DNA from: DASZQL01 sp964391865
GTDB lineage: Bacteria > Planctomycetota > Phycisphaerae > Phycisphaerales > UBA1924
Length of the DNA: 64,000 bases
Assembly (NCBI GenBank): GCA_964391865.1
Contig: CAYMNQ010000006.1
Span: forward strand, 289,293-353,292
Direction: 5' to 3'
The translations under genes and the position numbers were made by a program. This document shows positions 1-11,500 of the stretch, piece by piece. Each line of letters opens with the position of its first letter. The stretch's first letter is position 1. The notes under the pieces are model-generated. The model was given only the letters and a program-made list of their open reading frames with translations. It searched no databases and was not told where the DNA came from.

Positions 1-1
1 C

Positions 2-1216
2 GCCGCCCGCTCATCCGGCGCGACCAATAGCGGCGCGAACCCGCCCGGCCCATCCAATCAATCGGCGGCAGCGCACTCCGCCAACAACGAGCCGACGGCA
101 ACGCTCGACGCGGACGCCGCCGCTGAGCCGAACGCCGATACCGCCGATGCATCGGTCGGCGAAGCGAACGCCCCCGACCAGTCCGCCGCGGAGAAGCCCG
201 CGAAGGACGCCCGCGCCGCGCTCGCGTTCCTCGAACGCCGCGGGCTTGGTTCGCTCACGGTCAACGCGCCCGGCGAATCCGCCGAACGCGCGAGCGCGAA
301 CCGCCAGTCTCGCCAGGCCGAATCGAACCCCGCGTTGGCGGACAGCACCGGTTCGCCCGTCTCAATCACGACGAATCAGTCGCCAGGCGCGGCCTCCGAT
401 CAATCGCCACGCAATCAAGACGGACAACCACAGCAACCTCCGCAAGCCCCCGCCGCGCCGAGCGCCTCGAAAGTCCGTACCGAATCCAACCCATCGGCAG
501 ATCGCGCCAACGCCACCGACGCGCGCCACGCGGCAAACGTCTCGGCCCCAATCACGCCGCACGCGCCGACGGACGCGGCACCCACCGCCGACCGCGCCGC
601 GCCCGCCCCGCCGCCGAGCATCGCCGGCGTCTCCGCCCCGCACGCCACTGCGGTCCGCGCCCCGTCGATCGCGCACACCTCGCCAACCGCGAGCGCGAAA
701 GCCGCCGACGCTCAACTCGCCGATCCGGCCGCCGCCGCGGTCGCGCGCGGGCTCTCCGCCGTTGTAAATCAGAAGGGCGGCTCGCTCACGCTCCGATTGA
801 CGCCCGATTCACTCGGATTTGTCCGTGTGAACATGGAGATCGCGGGCGGCGCCGTCACCGCCCGAATCGAGGCGTCCACGCCCGCGGCACACGAGTTGCT
901 CAACGCCAACCTCGGCATGCTCAAGCAGTCGCTCGAATCCCGCGGGTTGACGGTCGATCGGCTCCACGTCGATCTCGCCGCCGCGCCGGCCTCCCAGTCT
1001 GCCGCGAACAACAACTCTTCGAGCGCCAATTCCTCCAATGATGACCGCGCCGGCTCGCAAAGCTACTCACACGACGCCGCCGGCGGGCGCAGCCGCGGCG
1101 ATACCGGCGAAGGCCGCGACCCGCGTCACCCGCGACGCCCGAACGAGACCCATGCCCCCGCGATCGAACGCACCTTCACCGCCCGCCTCGACCGCACCTT
1201 GAACGCCGTCGCCTGA
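2..1216 (+). CDS. fliK: Flagellar hook-length control protein FliK (5' end cut by window)
   Basis: The frame is open from the first bases of the window to the stop at 1214-1216, so about 404 C-terminal residues are present and the true start lies upstream. The first three quarters are low-complexity Ala/Pro/Ser/Thr-rich, as usual for the ruler part of FliK. The segment encoded at about 778-985 (LTLRLTPDSLGFVRVNMEI, then a helix with NANLGMLKQSLESRGL) matches the conserved C-terminal Flg_hook domain that switches export specificity from hook to filament. A Ser/Asn/Arg-rich tail follows. The gene stands directly before flgD, the usual neighbour. A TTG at 335 could be mistaken for a start, but the coding frame continues upstream of it. 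Confidence 0.88.
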   Translation, partial: AARSSGATNSGANPPGPSNQSAAAHSANNEPTATLDADAAAEPNADTADASVGEANAPDQSAAEKPAKDARAALAFLERRGLGSLTVNAPGESAERASANRQSRQAESNPALADSTGSPVSITTNQSPGAASDQSPRNQDGQPQQPPQAPAAPSASKVRTESNPSADRANATDARHAANVSAPITPHAPTDAAPTADRAAPAPPPSIAGVSAPHATAVRAPSIAHTSPTASAKAADAQLADPAAAAVARGLSAVVNQKGGSLTLRLTPDSLGFVRVNMEIAGGAVTARIEASTPAAHELLNANLGMLKQSLESRGLTVDRLHVDLAAAPASQSAANNNSSSANSSNDDRAGSQSYSHDAAGGRSRGDTGEGRDPRHPRRPNETHAPAIERTFTARLDRTLNAVA

Positions 1217-1240
1217 TCGATCCATCAACGGGAACGCACC

Positions 1241-1861
1241 ATGTCCGCGATCTCCGCCAATTCCGCCGCTCGCACCGCCACGCCGACCGACGGCTTCAGC
1301 ACGCTCGGCAGCGACGAGTTCATCAAGGTGATGTTCGCCGAGCTCTCGCGCCAGGACCCGCTCCAGCCCAACGACACCAGCAAGCTGCTCGAGCAACTCG
1401 GACAGATCCGCTCGATCGAATCCGACCTCGCGCTGCAGAAGAACCTTGAGGGGCTGATCCGCCAGAACGAGATCACTTCCGCCGGCGGGCTGATCGGCAA
1501 GTTCGCCGTCGGCACCACCGATACCAACGACCGCGTGCAGGGCTACGTCGATTCGATCAGCGTGACGCGCGACGGCGTGCGCCTCAATCTCTCCACCGGG
1601 TTCCAGATCCAGCTCGCGCGCCTCGAACAGATTGTCGATCCCAATCTCGTCTCGCCCACGAACCCGGAGAACCCGCCCGCCGGCGGCGCCGATGACGACG
1701 ACGAAGAGGAGCCGACCACACCTACGCAGACTCCCACCGGCGGCCCGAGCACGCCAACCACCAGCGCCCCGCCGCGCGATCCCACGCCGCGCCCCGCCGG
1801 CGGCAACGGCTCACCCGGATCTTCGCCCGGCACCAGCACCCCCGACGGCATCGCATCGTAG
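1241..1861 (+). CDS. flgD: Flagellar hook assembly (cap) protein FlgD
   Basis: 206 residues. Residues 20-60 carry the FlgD N-terminal signature (GSDEFIKVMFAELSRQDPLQP, followed by the Gln/Leu/Ile-rich helix) needed for export and hook capping. Residues about 90-135 (KFAVGTTDT to QLARLEQIVDP) look like a short remnant of the Tudor-like cap domain. The last 60 residues are unlike enteric FlgD: an acidic DDDDEEE patch followed by a Pro/Thr/Gly-rich tail. It lies 24 bp after fliK. FlgD acts outside the cell at the growing hook tip and is itself exported by the flagellar type III apparatus. Confidence 0.9.
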   Translation: MSAISANSAARTATPTDGFSTLGSDEFIKVMFAELSRQDPLQPNDTSKLLEQLGQIRSIESDLALQKNLEGLIRQNEITSAGGLIGKFAVGTTDTNDRVQGYVDSISVTRDGVRLNLSTGFQIQLARLEQIVDPNLVSPTNPENPPAGGADDDDEEEPTTPTQTPTGGPSTPTTSAPPRDPTPRPAGGNGSPGSSPGTSTPDGIAS

Positions 1862-2017
1862 TTCTCCCGGCAGCACCGTCCGGGCCGTCGGAGACGAGCC
1901 CGGTTGATCAATCCTGAGCGCGTCGTCGGCGGAGCACGATGACGCAAACGCGAGACGATCCCCGCGCATCGACACTTCGATGTGCCATGATCGTCCCGCA
2001 TGACGCCGCGAGCCACG

Positions 2018-2584
2018 ATGTCGCTCCAGCCCGCCGACCTGCTCCGCCGACTCGCTTCGGGCATCCGCCCGGGTGCCGACGCGCCCGCGTCGAGCGGCGC
2101 CACGCCCATCGAGTCCACCGGCTTCTCCGACCTTCTCCGCGCCGCCCGCGCGGGCGAGCTGCGCAGCGAGCGCCCGCTCTCGCTCGCGAAGGGCACCGAG
2201 GGCAAGCTCAGCGAGAACCAGCTCGACCGCCTCGCCGTCACCGCCGACGCCGCCGAAGCCAGCGGCTCGCGCCGGCTCCTCGCGGTCATCGACGGCAACG
2301 CCGTCACCATCGACATCGATTCGCGCACGGTGCATTCCGTCACCGCCGACTACACATCCAGGGTGCTGTCGGATGTCGATTCCGTCGTGTTTCTCCCCGC
2401 CGACCCGGCGGCGAGCTTGAAGGCACTCTTCGGCGGCGATCCCGAGCGGACGAGTCAGTCGTCACACCCCGGCGCGCCGCGCCTGCCGATCCGCAACACG
2501 TCCGTCGCATCGTTCCTCGCGTCGCTGGAAGAGCCGCGCGACCCCGCCGCCCCAACCGCAGATCAGTTCCGCGCCGCCTCGTAA
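2018..2584 (+). CDS. TIGR02530-type flagellar operon protein
   Basis: About 188 residues if started at ATG 2018; an in-frame ATG at 2000 adds six residues. The core (LAKGTEGKLSENQLDRLAV, then AVIDGNAVTIDIDSRTVHSV, then LSDVDSVVFL) matches the pattern of the small family found between flgD and flgE in many non-enteric flagellar operons (TIGR02530), whose exact role is not settled. The C-terminus is Pro/Ala-rich. Position between flgD and flgE supports the call. No signal peptide or membrane segment is visible. Confidence 0.72.
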   Translation: MSLQPADLLRRLASGIRPGADAPASSGATPIESTGFSDLLRAARAGELRSERPLSLAKGTEGKLSENQLDRLAVTADAAEASGSRRLLAVIDGNAVTIDIDSRTVHSVTADYTSRVLSDVDSVVFLPADPAASLKALFGGDPERTSQSSHPGAPRLPIRNTSVASFLASLEEPRDPAAPTADQFRAAS

Positions 2585-2641
2585 TCCCGATTCACCGACT
2601 CACGCCGGGCCGAGAGAGCCCGCCGATCAGGAGCGTCACCC

Positions 2642-4387
2642 ATGGCATCAACCACCTCACTCTTCACGGGCCTCTCCGGGCTCAACGTCAACGCCCGCCG
2701 GCTCGAAGTCATCGGTAACAACATCTCCAACATCAACACCTTCGGCTACAAGTCCAACCGCATGCACTTCGCGCCCGCCTTCAACCGCGACTTCTCCCTC
2801 GGCACCGCGCCCAGCGCCAACTCGGGCGGCACAAACCCGGGGCAAGTCGGCCTCGGCGTCAACATCGCCGCCACCCAGCGCAACTTCGCCAACGGCGCGA
2901 TCTCGCCCACCGGGCTGAACACCGACCTCGCGATCGAGGGCGACGGCTTCTTCATCGTCGAACGCGGCGGGCAGCAGCTCTACTCGCGCAACGGCGCCTT
3001 CCAGTTCAACAGCCGCAACGACCTCGTCACCACCTCGGGCGAGCGCGTGCAGGGCTACGGGGTGGACCCCAATTTCAACCTGATCCCGGGCCGCCTCACC
3101 GACATCAACATCCCCCTCGGCACGCTCACCCTCGCCGAAGCCACCGAGAACGTCAGCCTCGCCGGCAACCTCAAAGCCGACGGCGTGATCGCCACCACCG
3201 GTGCCGCGTTCAACTTCGGCGTGCTGCAAGCCGGCGGCGCCGCCATCACCGGCGCGACAGCCCTCACCGCGATCGACGGCGCCAGCTTCGCCGTCGGCGA
3301 TCAGATCAAGATCACCGGCGCACAGCGCGGAAACAAGGACGTCCCCGACGCCACCCTCACCGTCGGCGCCGGCACCACCGTCGACAACTTCCTCACCTTC
3401 CTTCAGGACGCGCTGGGCGTCGTCCCCGACGGCGGTTACACCATGGGCGACATCACCGGCGCGCCCGAGCCCGGCTCGTTCTCCGTCAGCATGGCCGGCG
3501 TCATCACCTTCACCGGCAACTTCGGCAGCGCCAACGACCTCGTCCTCTCCGGCAGCAACATCCAGCGCGTCCCCGTCGGCGGCGGCGCTTCAACCAATCC
3601 CTTCACGCTCACCAAGACCGCCCAGGCCAACGGCGAGTCCGTCCGCAACACCTTCATCGTCTACGACTCGCTCGGCGCCGCCATCGAGATCGACGCCACC
3701 ATGGTCCTCGCCTTCAGCGAGACCAACAACGGCACCTACTGGCGCACCTTCCTCCACTCCGCGGGCGACTCCGATACCGCGCTCCACCTTGAAACCGGCG
3801 ACCGCGCCGGCACCTTCTCCTCCGCCGTCCCCCTCGTCCACTTCGATCGAAACGGCGCCATCGTCAACCCCTTCGGCGTCTCCGTCGAGCTCGACCGTGC
3901 CGGCATCGGCTCCGGCACCGCGCTCTCCTTCGATCTCAACTTCTCCAGCGAGGGCTCTTCAGTCACCGCCCTCGCCGATACCGGCGGCACCTCCACCCTC
4001 GCCGCCACCTTCCAGGACGGCACCTACCTCGGCACCCTCTCCTCCTTCTCCATCGGCAACGACGGCATCATCTCGGGCGGCTTCAGCAACGGGCTGACCC
4101 GCACCCTCGGGCAGGTCGTCCTCGCTTCCTTCACCAACCCCGAGGGCCTCGTCGACACCGGCAACAACCTCTTCACCGTCGGCCCCAACTCCGGCACGTC
4201 GCTCGTCAGCGCCCCGCTCGACTTCGGCGCGGGCCGAGTCGTGGGCGGCGCGCTCGAACTCTCGAACGTCGACCTGTCGCAGGAGTTCATCAACATGATC
4301 CTCACGTCGACCGGATACTCCGCCGCGTCGCGCGTGATCACCACCAGCGATCAGTTGATCCAGCAGCTCCTCGTCCTCGGCCGATAA
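2642..4387 (+). CDS. flgE: Flagellar hook protein FlgE
   Basis: 581 residues. The N-terminus (LFTGLSGLNVNARRLEVIGN, then NISNINTFGYKS) is the flagellar basal-body rod/hook signature, and the C-terminus (SNVDLSQEFINMILTSTGYS, then ASRVITTSDQLIQQLLVLGR) is the matching coiled-coil partner. The middle, about residues 130-500, contains the surface-exposed hook domains and is larger than in enterics (about 400 residues total there). It starts 57 bp after the preceding gene with a GGAGCG-like ribosome site. FlgE subunits polymerise into the universal joint outside the cell. Confidence 0.96.
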   Translation: MASTTSLFTGLSGLNVNARRLEVIGNNISNINTFGYKSNRMHFAPAFNRDFSLGTAPSANSGGTNPGQVGLGVNIAATQRNFANGAISPTGLNTDLAIEGDGFFIVERGGQQLYSRNGAFQFNSRNDLVTTSGERVQGYGVDPNFNLIPGRLTDINIPLGTLTLAEATENVSLAGNLKADGVIATTGAAFNFGVLQAGGAAITGATALTAIDGASFAVGDQIKITGAQRGNKDVPDATLTVGAGTTVDNFLTFLQDALGVVPDGGYTMGDITGAPEPGSFSVSMAGVITFTGNFGSANDLVLSGSNIQRVPVGGGASTNPFTLTKTAQANGESVRNTFIVYDSLGAAIEIDATMVLAFSETNNGTYWRTFLHSAGDSDTALHLETGDRAGTFSSAVPLVHFDRNGAIVNPFGVSVELDRAGIGSGTALSFDLNFSSEGSSVTALADTGGTSTLAATFQDGTYLGTLSSFSIGNDGIISGGFSNGLTRTLGQVVLASFTNPEGLVDTGNNLFTVGPNSGTSLVSAPLDFGAGRVVGGALELSNVDLSQEFINMILTSTGYSAASRVITTSDQLIQQLLVLGR

Positions 4388-4572
4388 CCCGCGCCACGCC
4401 GCCAATCATCTCCACCCGCGCAATCGGCAAACCCGCCGCGCGTGCGGCGGACGCCCCATCAAGCCCCGCCGGTATCCGGACGATCCACGATCGCCGAACG
4501 ATCCGCGCGCCCGCCGCGCGATCGCTCCGTTCGATGTGACCGCCCGCACGCGCCAACCGCGACGAGGTACCG

Positions 4573-5226
4573 ATGGCCGACGACGCCAAGAAGAAAGACG
4601 AAGCCGCCCCCGCCGCCGAAGCGCCGGCAAAGAAGGGCGGGCTCCCGATCAAGACGATCATCGTCGTTCTGGTCATGCTCGCAGTCGAAGCCGGCGCGCT
4701 CGTCTTCGTCATGGGCATGCTGGGGAAGCCCAACGACGTGAAAGCCGTCGAGCTCGATCACCACGACGACACGGAGGGCGAGAAGCCCGTCGAGGTGCCC
4801 ATCCTCACCGATTCGTTCATGAACAATTCCTCGGGCCGCGTGTGGATCTGGCAGGCGGAGATCGTCGCCGTCGTCAAAGCCAAGCACGCCGGCCCGGACC
4901 CCAAAGCCCCAGCGGCCCCGCCCGGTGACGGGCACGGCGAGGAAAAGAAAGACGACCACGCCGCCGACGCGCACGGCGATGCTCACGCTAAGCCCATGAC
5001 CGTCGTCCGCGAGGAACTCGAGCAGAAGAAGGCCCAGATCCGCACCGGCATCTCGGCGATCTTCAGCGCCGCCCAGCACAACTACTTCACCGAGCCGGGC
5101 AACGAAACGCTCACGCGCCAGATTCTCGAGTTCCTCCGCCAGACCTTCGGCCAGGACGAGACGGGCGACGAGCGCGTCATCAAGGTGCTGATGCCCAAAT
5201 GCCTCGGCCAGCCGCTCGAGTATTGA
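4573..5226 (+). CDS. fliL: Flagellar basal-body-associated protein FliL family
   Basis: 217 residues: a short Lys/Ala-rich cytoplasmic N-terminus, one membrane helix at about residues 25-48 (KTIIVVLVMLAVEAGALVFV), and a periplasmic domain with an inserted His/Asp/Ala-rich stretch (about residues 118-138). The C-terminal part (VREELEQKKAQIRTGISAIF, then a segment on tail closure) fits the stomatin-like FliL domain that surrounds the stator. The call rests on topology, the C-terminal pattern and its place after flgE; sequence similarity is modest. In most operons of this layout fliM would come next, but here a giant surface-protein gene follows. Confidence 0.72.
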   Translation: MADDAKKKDEAAPAAEAPAKKGGLPIKTIIVVLVMLAVEAGALVFVMGMLGKPNDVKAVELDHHDDTEGEKPVEVPILTDSFMNNSSGRVWIWQAEIVAVVKAKHAGPDPKAPAAPPGDGHGEEKKDDHAADAHGDAHAKPMTVVREELEQKKAQIRTGISAIFSAAQHNYFTEPGNETLTRQILEFLRQTFGQDETGDERVIKVLMPKCLGQPLEY

Positions 5227-5599
5227 GCGGGCCCGTCATTCGGGTGCCATGGGTTGGCCCTGCAACCCATGCTCCATCGACTACCCCAACTCCATGCCCC
5301 GCCCATACCAACCGCCCATCGCCGTGCGATATCTCGACAACAAGACGCGCAGCGTGAGCGAGAGCTCTTCGCTGCGCGCGACGGCAACCGGACCGGTCGC
5401 ATGCCCGGTCCGCAAAGCCACAACCCCATAACCCGCGCCCCGTTACCGTCCGCAGCGCTTCGCGCGCCGGCCCATGCTCCGCGTCACACACCGAGCGTGA
5501 ACAGTCGAAATATGGACTCGGGGGTTCCCCCGCGCCGGGGGGGGCGCCGCGCGTCGGCGCTCCGTCGTGTTGTGTTGACGATCAGAGCGAGCACGCGAA
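5227..5599 (+). other. Intergenic gap fliL to giant gene
   Basis: 373 bases without a convincing gene. It contains one hairpin of the CAGAGC-loop family at 5242-5270 just after fliL, which could end or punctuate transcription, and a G-run-rich stretch at 5521-5550. A promoter for the downstream surface-protein block would be expected here, but I cannot point to convincing -35/-10 boxes. Confidence 0.6.
5242..5270 (-). repeat. CAGAGC-loop hairpin, copy 1
   Basis: On + the order is GGGTGCC flank (5242-5248), ATGGGTTG (5249-5256), loop GCCCTG (5257-5262), CAACCCAT (5263-5270). Read on the minus strand it is an 8-bp perfect stem with loop CAGGGC and 3' flank GGCACCC. It stands 16 bases after the fliL stop. 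Confidence 0.75.
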
Positions 5600-8500
5600 A
5601 TGAGTCGACGCAAGAAGCCGAAGATCTCGCCGCCCGCGCCCAATCCCGGCGCACCGGGTGCCGTGCCCGATCGCCCGCGCTTCCATTCCGACGCGCTCGA
5701 ACCCCGCATCCTGCTCTCCGGCACATGGGTCGACGCCGACACCGGCGCGCCGCTCGCCGGCCCGACGAGCGGCGACGACGCCTACACCGGCACCAGCGGC
5801 AGCGACTCCGCCGCCGGCGGACTGGGCGACGACTCACTCTCCGGCCTCGCCGGCAACGACTCCCTCGACGGCGGGCAAGGCAACGACGATCTCTTCGGCG
5901 GCGATGGCGACGACATCCTCACCGGCGGCACGGGCGACGACAACCTTCTCGGCGGCAACGACAACGACCTGCTCACCGGCGGCGACGGCAACGACACCAT
6001 CGACGGCGGGGCGGGCACCGACACCGTCAGCTACTCCGGCGCCACCGCGGGCGTCACCGTCGATCTCAACACCGCCGGCCCGCAGAACACGGGCGGCGCT
6101 GGCATCGACACCATCACCAACGTCGAGAACATCACCGGCTCGGCCCACGCCGACAACCTCACCGCCGCCAACGCGGGCAGCACCATCGACGCCGGCGCCG
6201 GCAACGACATCGTGACCGGCGGCAATTCCGCCGACACCCTCATCGGCGGCAGCGGCGACGACATCATCGACGGCGGCGGCGGGAACGACATCATCACGGG
6301 CGGCAACGACAACGACACCATCACGGGTGGCGCAGGCAACGATTCGCTCGACGGCGGCAGCGGCAATGACACCTTCATCGCCCTCGACGGGGACGGCAAC
6401 GACGTCATCATCGGCGGCACCGGAACCGACACCGTCACCTTTGCGGGCGTCACCACCGGCGGCGTGAACGCCAACCTCGCCGCCGGCACCGCCACCAGCA
6501 ACGCCGGCACCGACTCGCTCTCCCAGATCGAGAACATCACCGGCACCGAGCAGGACGACATCCTCAGCGGCAACTCCGGCAACAACGCCTTCTCCGGCGG
6601 CGGCGGCGACGACTTCATCACCGGCGGCACGGGCAACGACGCGCTCGACGGCGGGGCGGGCATCGACACCGTCAACTACGCCGACATCACCACCGGCGGC
6701 GTGACCGTCAACCTCACCACCGGCGCCGTCAGCGGCTCGGGCGGCACCGACACCGTCTCGAACTTCGAGAACGTCATCGGAACGGGCCAGAACGACAACA
6801 TCACCGGCAACACCGCCGACAACACTCTCCAGGGCGGCGGCGGCGCCGATACCCTCAGCGCCGGCGCGGGCAACGACACCCTCGACGGCGGAACCGGCAA
6901 CGACGTCCTCCTCGGCGGAACCGGCGACGACAGCATCGACGGCGGCGGCGGCACCGACACCATCAGCTATTCCGACATTACTGCCGGCGGCGTGACCGTC
7001 GATCTCAACACCGGCACCGCCACCGGCGCGGGCGGCAACGACACCTTCACCAACATCGAGAACATCACCGGCTCAAACCAGGCCGACACCCTCATCGGCA
7101 ACTCCAGCGCCAACACCATCAGCGGCGGATCGGGCGACGATCTCATTCTGGGAGGCATCGGCAACGACATCCTCACCGGCGGCAGCGGCACCGACACCGT
7201 CAGCTACACCGACATCACCACCGGCGGCGTGACCGTCAACCTCAACACCGGCGCCGCCACCGGCGCGGGCGGCACCGACACACTCAGCCAGTTCGAGAAC
7301 GTCACCGGCACCGGTTTCGCCGATGTCATCACCGGCAACTCCAGCGCCAACACCATCATCGCCGGCGCGGGCAATGACATCATCGATGCCGGCGGCGGCA
7401 ACGACCTCGTCTACGGCGGTGCCGGCGATGACAATTTGATCGGCGGCAGCGGTACCGACACGGTCTCGTACTCCGACATCACCACCGGCGGGGTAACCGT
7501 CAACCTCACCACCGGCTCCGCAACAGGCGCCGGCGGCACCGATACCCTCAGCCAGTTCGAGAACGTCACCGCCACAGACTTCGCCGACGTCATCACCGGC
7601 AGTTCCGGCACCAACACCATCATCGCCGCGGCGGGCAACGACTCCATCAGCGCAGGCAGCGGAAACGACGTCGTCTACGCGGGCACGGGCGATGACGTCA
7701 TCGACGGCGGCAGCGGCACCGACCTCCTCAGCTATTCCGATATCACCGCCGGGGGCATCACGCTCAACATGAACGCCGGCACCGTCACCGGCGCTGCCGG
7801 CAACGACAGCTTCAGCCACTTCGAGAACGTCACCGCCACCTCGTTCGACGACATCATCACCGGCAATTCCAGCGCCAACACCATCACCGCCGGCGCGGGC
7901 AACGACACTGTCAGCGCCGGCGATGGCAACGACGTCATCTACGCCGGTACGGGCGATGACTCCATCGACGGCGGCACCGGCACCGACACCCTCAACTACA
8001 GCGACATCACCGGCGGCGGCGTCACGGTCGACATGACCAGCGGCACCGCCACCGGCGCCGCCGGCAACGACACCTTCACCAACATCGAGAACATCACAGG
8101 CTCGAACCAGGACGACGTCATCGCCGGCAACGCGGGCGCCAACACCATCAACGCCGGCGCCGGCAACGACCTCGTCTCCGGCGGACTCGGCAACGACAAC
8201 CTGGTCGGCGGCAGCGGCACCGACACCGTCAGCTACGCCGACGTCACCACCGGCGGCGTCACCATCAACCTCGCTACCGGTTCCGCCACCGGTGCCGGTG
8301 GCAACGACGCGATCAGCCAGTTCGAGAACGTCGTCGGCACCGGTCAGAACGACAGCATCACGGGCGACAACAACGCCAATACCCTCATCGGCGGCGCTGG
8401 CAATGACGCCATCGACGGCGGGGGTGGTAACGACATCTTGGACGGCGGGCTCGGCTCCGACATCCTCACCGGCGGCACCGGCACCGACACCGCCGACTAC

Positions 8501-11500
8501 TCCGCGCACCCCGGCGCCATCCACGCGAATCTCGCCGCCGGCACCGTCGTCTCGGGTGCCGACACCGACACGCTGAGCGGCATCGAAGTCATCCGTGGCT
8601 CCGCGCACGACGACACGTTCACTCTCGGCAACGCCGCCGCCGGCGCCGTCTACACCATCGACGGCGGGGGCGGCTCCGCCAACATCCTCGATATCGCGCA
8701 GCTCGGGCGCGCCAGCGTCCAGATGACCCCCGGCGGCGGCGTCATCACCGTCGAACTCCCCGGCGGCGGCACCGCCACCGTCAACTTCACCAACATCCAG
8801 CGCGTCATTCTCGCCGACGCCGACTTCGACCCGCGCCCCGCCCCGCCCACCGCCGCCCCGCTCAGCGTCGGGCTGAATGAAGACGGCACCGTCACCACCG
8901 CGCCCGTCATCGACCCCGCGCACCTCGCCAGCGGGCGCGCCTTCATCACCAACGTCAGTACCCCAGCGAACGGCTCCGTGACCCTCAACGCCGACGGCAC
9001 CTTCACCTACACCCCCGCGCCCAACTTCAGCGGCACCGACACCTTCACCTACTCCATCGACGACGTCTGCGGCACCACCACCGCCACCGTCACCATGAAC
9101 GTCACGGGCGTCGCCGACGCGCCGACCCTCAGCGCCGCCGACAGCGCGGGACTCGAAGACGCGCCCATCGCGATCAACATCTCCGCCGCCCTCACCGACT
9201 CTTCCGAAGTCCTCAGCGTGCGCGTCAGCGGCCTGCCCAGCGGCGCATCGCTCTCCGCCGGCACCGCGAACCCCGACGGCTCGTGGACCCTCACGCCCGC
9301 GCAGCTCCCGGGCCTCACCGTGACGCCGCCGAACAACTACTCCGGCACGATGACGCTCACCATCGACGCTACCAGCGCCGACGGCGCCAGCACCGCCACC
9401 ACCAGCACCACACTCGACGTCGAAGTCACCGGTGTCGCCGACACGCCCGCCGTCTCGGCGGCGAACGTCACCGGCGCGGAAGACTCCGCCATCGCGCTCA
9501 ATCTCTCCGCCGCCGTGACCGACTCGTCCGAAACCCTCAGCGTGCGCGTCAGCGGGCTGCCCAGCGGCGCATCGCTCTCCGTCGGCACGCAAAGCCCCGA
9601 CGGCTCGTGGACCCTCACCCCCGCGCAGCTCTCGAGCATCGCGATCACGCCGCCGGCGAATTTCTCCGGCCCGATGTCGCTCACCCTCGAAGCCACCAGC
9701 GCCGAAGCCGGCACCACCGCGAGCAGCAGCACCACTTTCACCGTCGATGTCACGGGCGTCGCCGACGCGCCCACCCTCTCCGCGATGCACGCCTCGGGCC
9801 CCGAAGACACGCCCATCCCGGTCACCATCAACGCCGCGCCCACCGACCCATCGGAAACCGTCACCGTCCGGCTCAGCGGCATGCCCGCCGGCTCGACTTT
9901 CTCCGCCGGCTCAGCAAACCCCGACGGCTCGTGGACCGTCGCTTCGGCGCAGCTCCCCGGCCTCGCGCTCACGCTGCCGGAGCACTACTCCGGCACCGTC
10001 ACGCTCACCGTCGCCGCCACCAGCACCGACGGCGCCAGCACCGCCACCACCACCACCGCGATCCAGGTCAACGGCATCGCCACCGCCGACGCGCCGATCC
10101 TCTCCGTCAGCGACGCCGCCGGCTTCGAGGACGCGCCCATCGCGCTCAACATCTCCGCCGCCCTCACCGACACTTCCGAGACGCTCAGTATTCGTGTCGC
10201 TGGCTTGCCGAGCGGCTCAACCCTCTCCGCCGGTACTTCCAACCCTGACGGCTCGTGGACCCTCGCGCCCGCCGACCTCGCCGGCCTCACCCTCACGCCG
10301 CCGCCGAACTACTCGGGAACGATGTCGCTCACCGTCGCCGCCACCAGCGAGGACGGCTCGAGCACCGCCACCATCAGCTCAACGATGCAGGTGAACGTCG
10401 CCGCCATCGCCGACGTGCCGAACCTCACCGCCGCCGATGTCACCGGCAACGAAGACTCCGCGATCGCGCTCAACATCAGCGCCTCGCTCGCCGACTCCTC
10501 CGAAACGCTCAGCCTCACCATCAACGGCGTCCCCTCCGGCGCGACGCTCTCCGCCGGCACGCAGAATCCCGACGGTTCATGGTCCCTCGCCCCCGCCGAC
10601 CTCGCGGGCCTCACCGTCACGCCGCCCGCGAACTATGCCGGCTCGTTCGCGCTCACCATCGCCGCCACCAGCAGCGAGAGCATGAGCAGCGCCACCACGA
10701 CGGCGAACATCAACGTCACCGTCGCGGGCGTCGCCGACGCACCGACGCTGTCTGTGGCAGACGTCACCGGCGCGGAAGATTCCGCCATCGCGCTGAATCT
10801 CTCCGCCGCGCTCACCGATTCCAGCGAGTCCCTCGCCGTCCGCATCACCGGCGTCCCCTCAGGCGCCTCCCTCTCCGCCGGCACGCAAGAGCCCGATGGC
10901 TCGTGGTCCCTCGCGCCCGCCGATCTCGCGGGCCTCAGCATCACGCCCCCGCCCGACTACTCGGGCTTGATCTCGCTCATCATCGACGCCACCAGCACCG
11001 ACGGCGGCAGCACCGCCACCACCACCGGCACCATCGCCGTCAACATCTCGGGCGTCGCCGACGCGCCGACCCTCGCCGTGCTCGACGCCACCGGCACGGA
11101 AGACGCACCAGTGGCGCTGAACATCATCGCCGCCCTCGCCGACTCTTCCGAAACGCTCAGCGTGCGCGTCACGGGGCTGCCGAGCGGCGCCTCGCTCTCC
11201 GCCGGCACCGCAAACCCCGACGGCTCGTGGTCGCTCACCCCGGCGCAGCTCGCGGGCCTCACGATCACGCCCCCGCCCGACTACTCGGGCACGATGTCGC
11301 TCACCATCAGCGCCACCAGCGCCGACGGCTCCAGCGCCGCGACCACCTCCGCCGCGCTCTCCGTCACCATCGAGGGCGTGGCCGACGCGCCGACGCTTAT
11401 CGCGGTCGATGCCTCGGGCACGCAGAACACAGCCATCGCGCTGAACCTCTCCGCGGCGCTCACGGATTCCTCCGAAGCCCTCACACTGGACATCACCGAC

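Noticed and set aside
5249..5431. A 60-codon open frame in the fliL to giant-gene gap
   Set aside because: It starts inside a hairpin copy, has no ribosome site and no recognisable protein features.
5600..8560. Regular repeats that might be taken for a CRISPR array
   Set aside because: The repeats are in-frame RTX nonapeptide codons with no constant repeat-spacer structure, and no cas gene is present. The short arrays elsewhere also have no spacers.
7073..9790. A 905-codon open frame opposite the RTX repeats
   Set aside because: Periodic Gly/Asp/Ala codons of the RTX repeats create long antisense frames; no independent coding signs.
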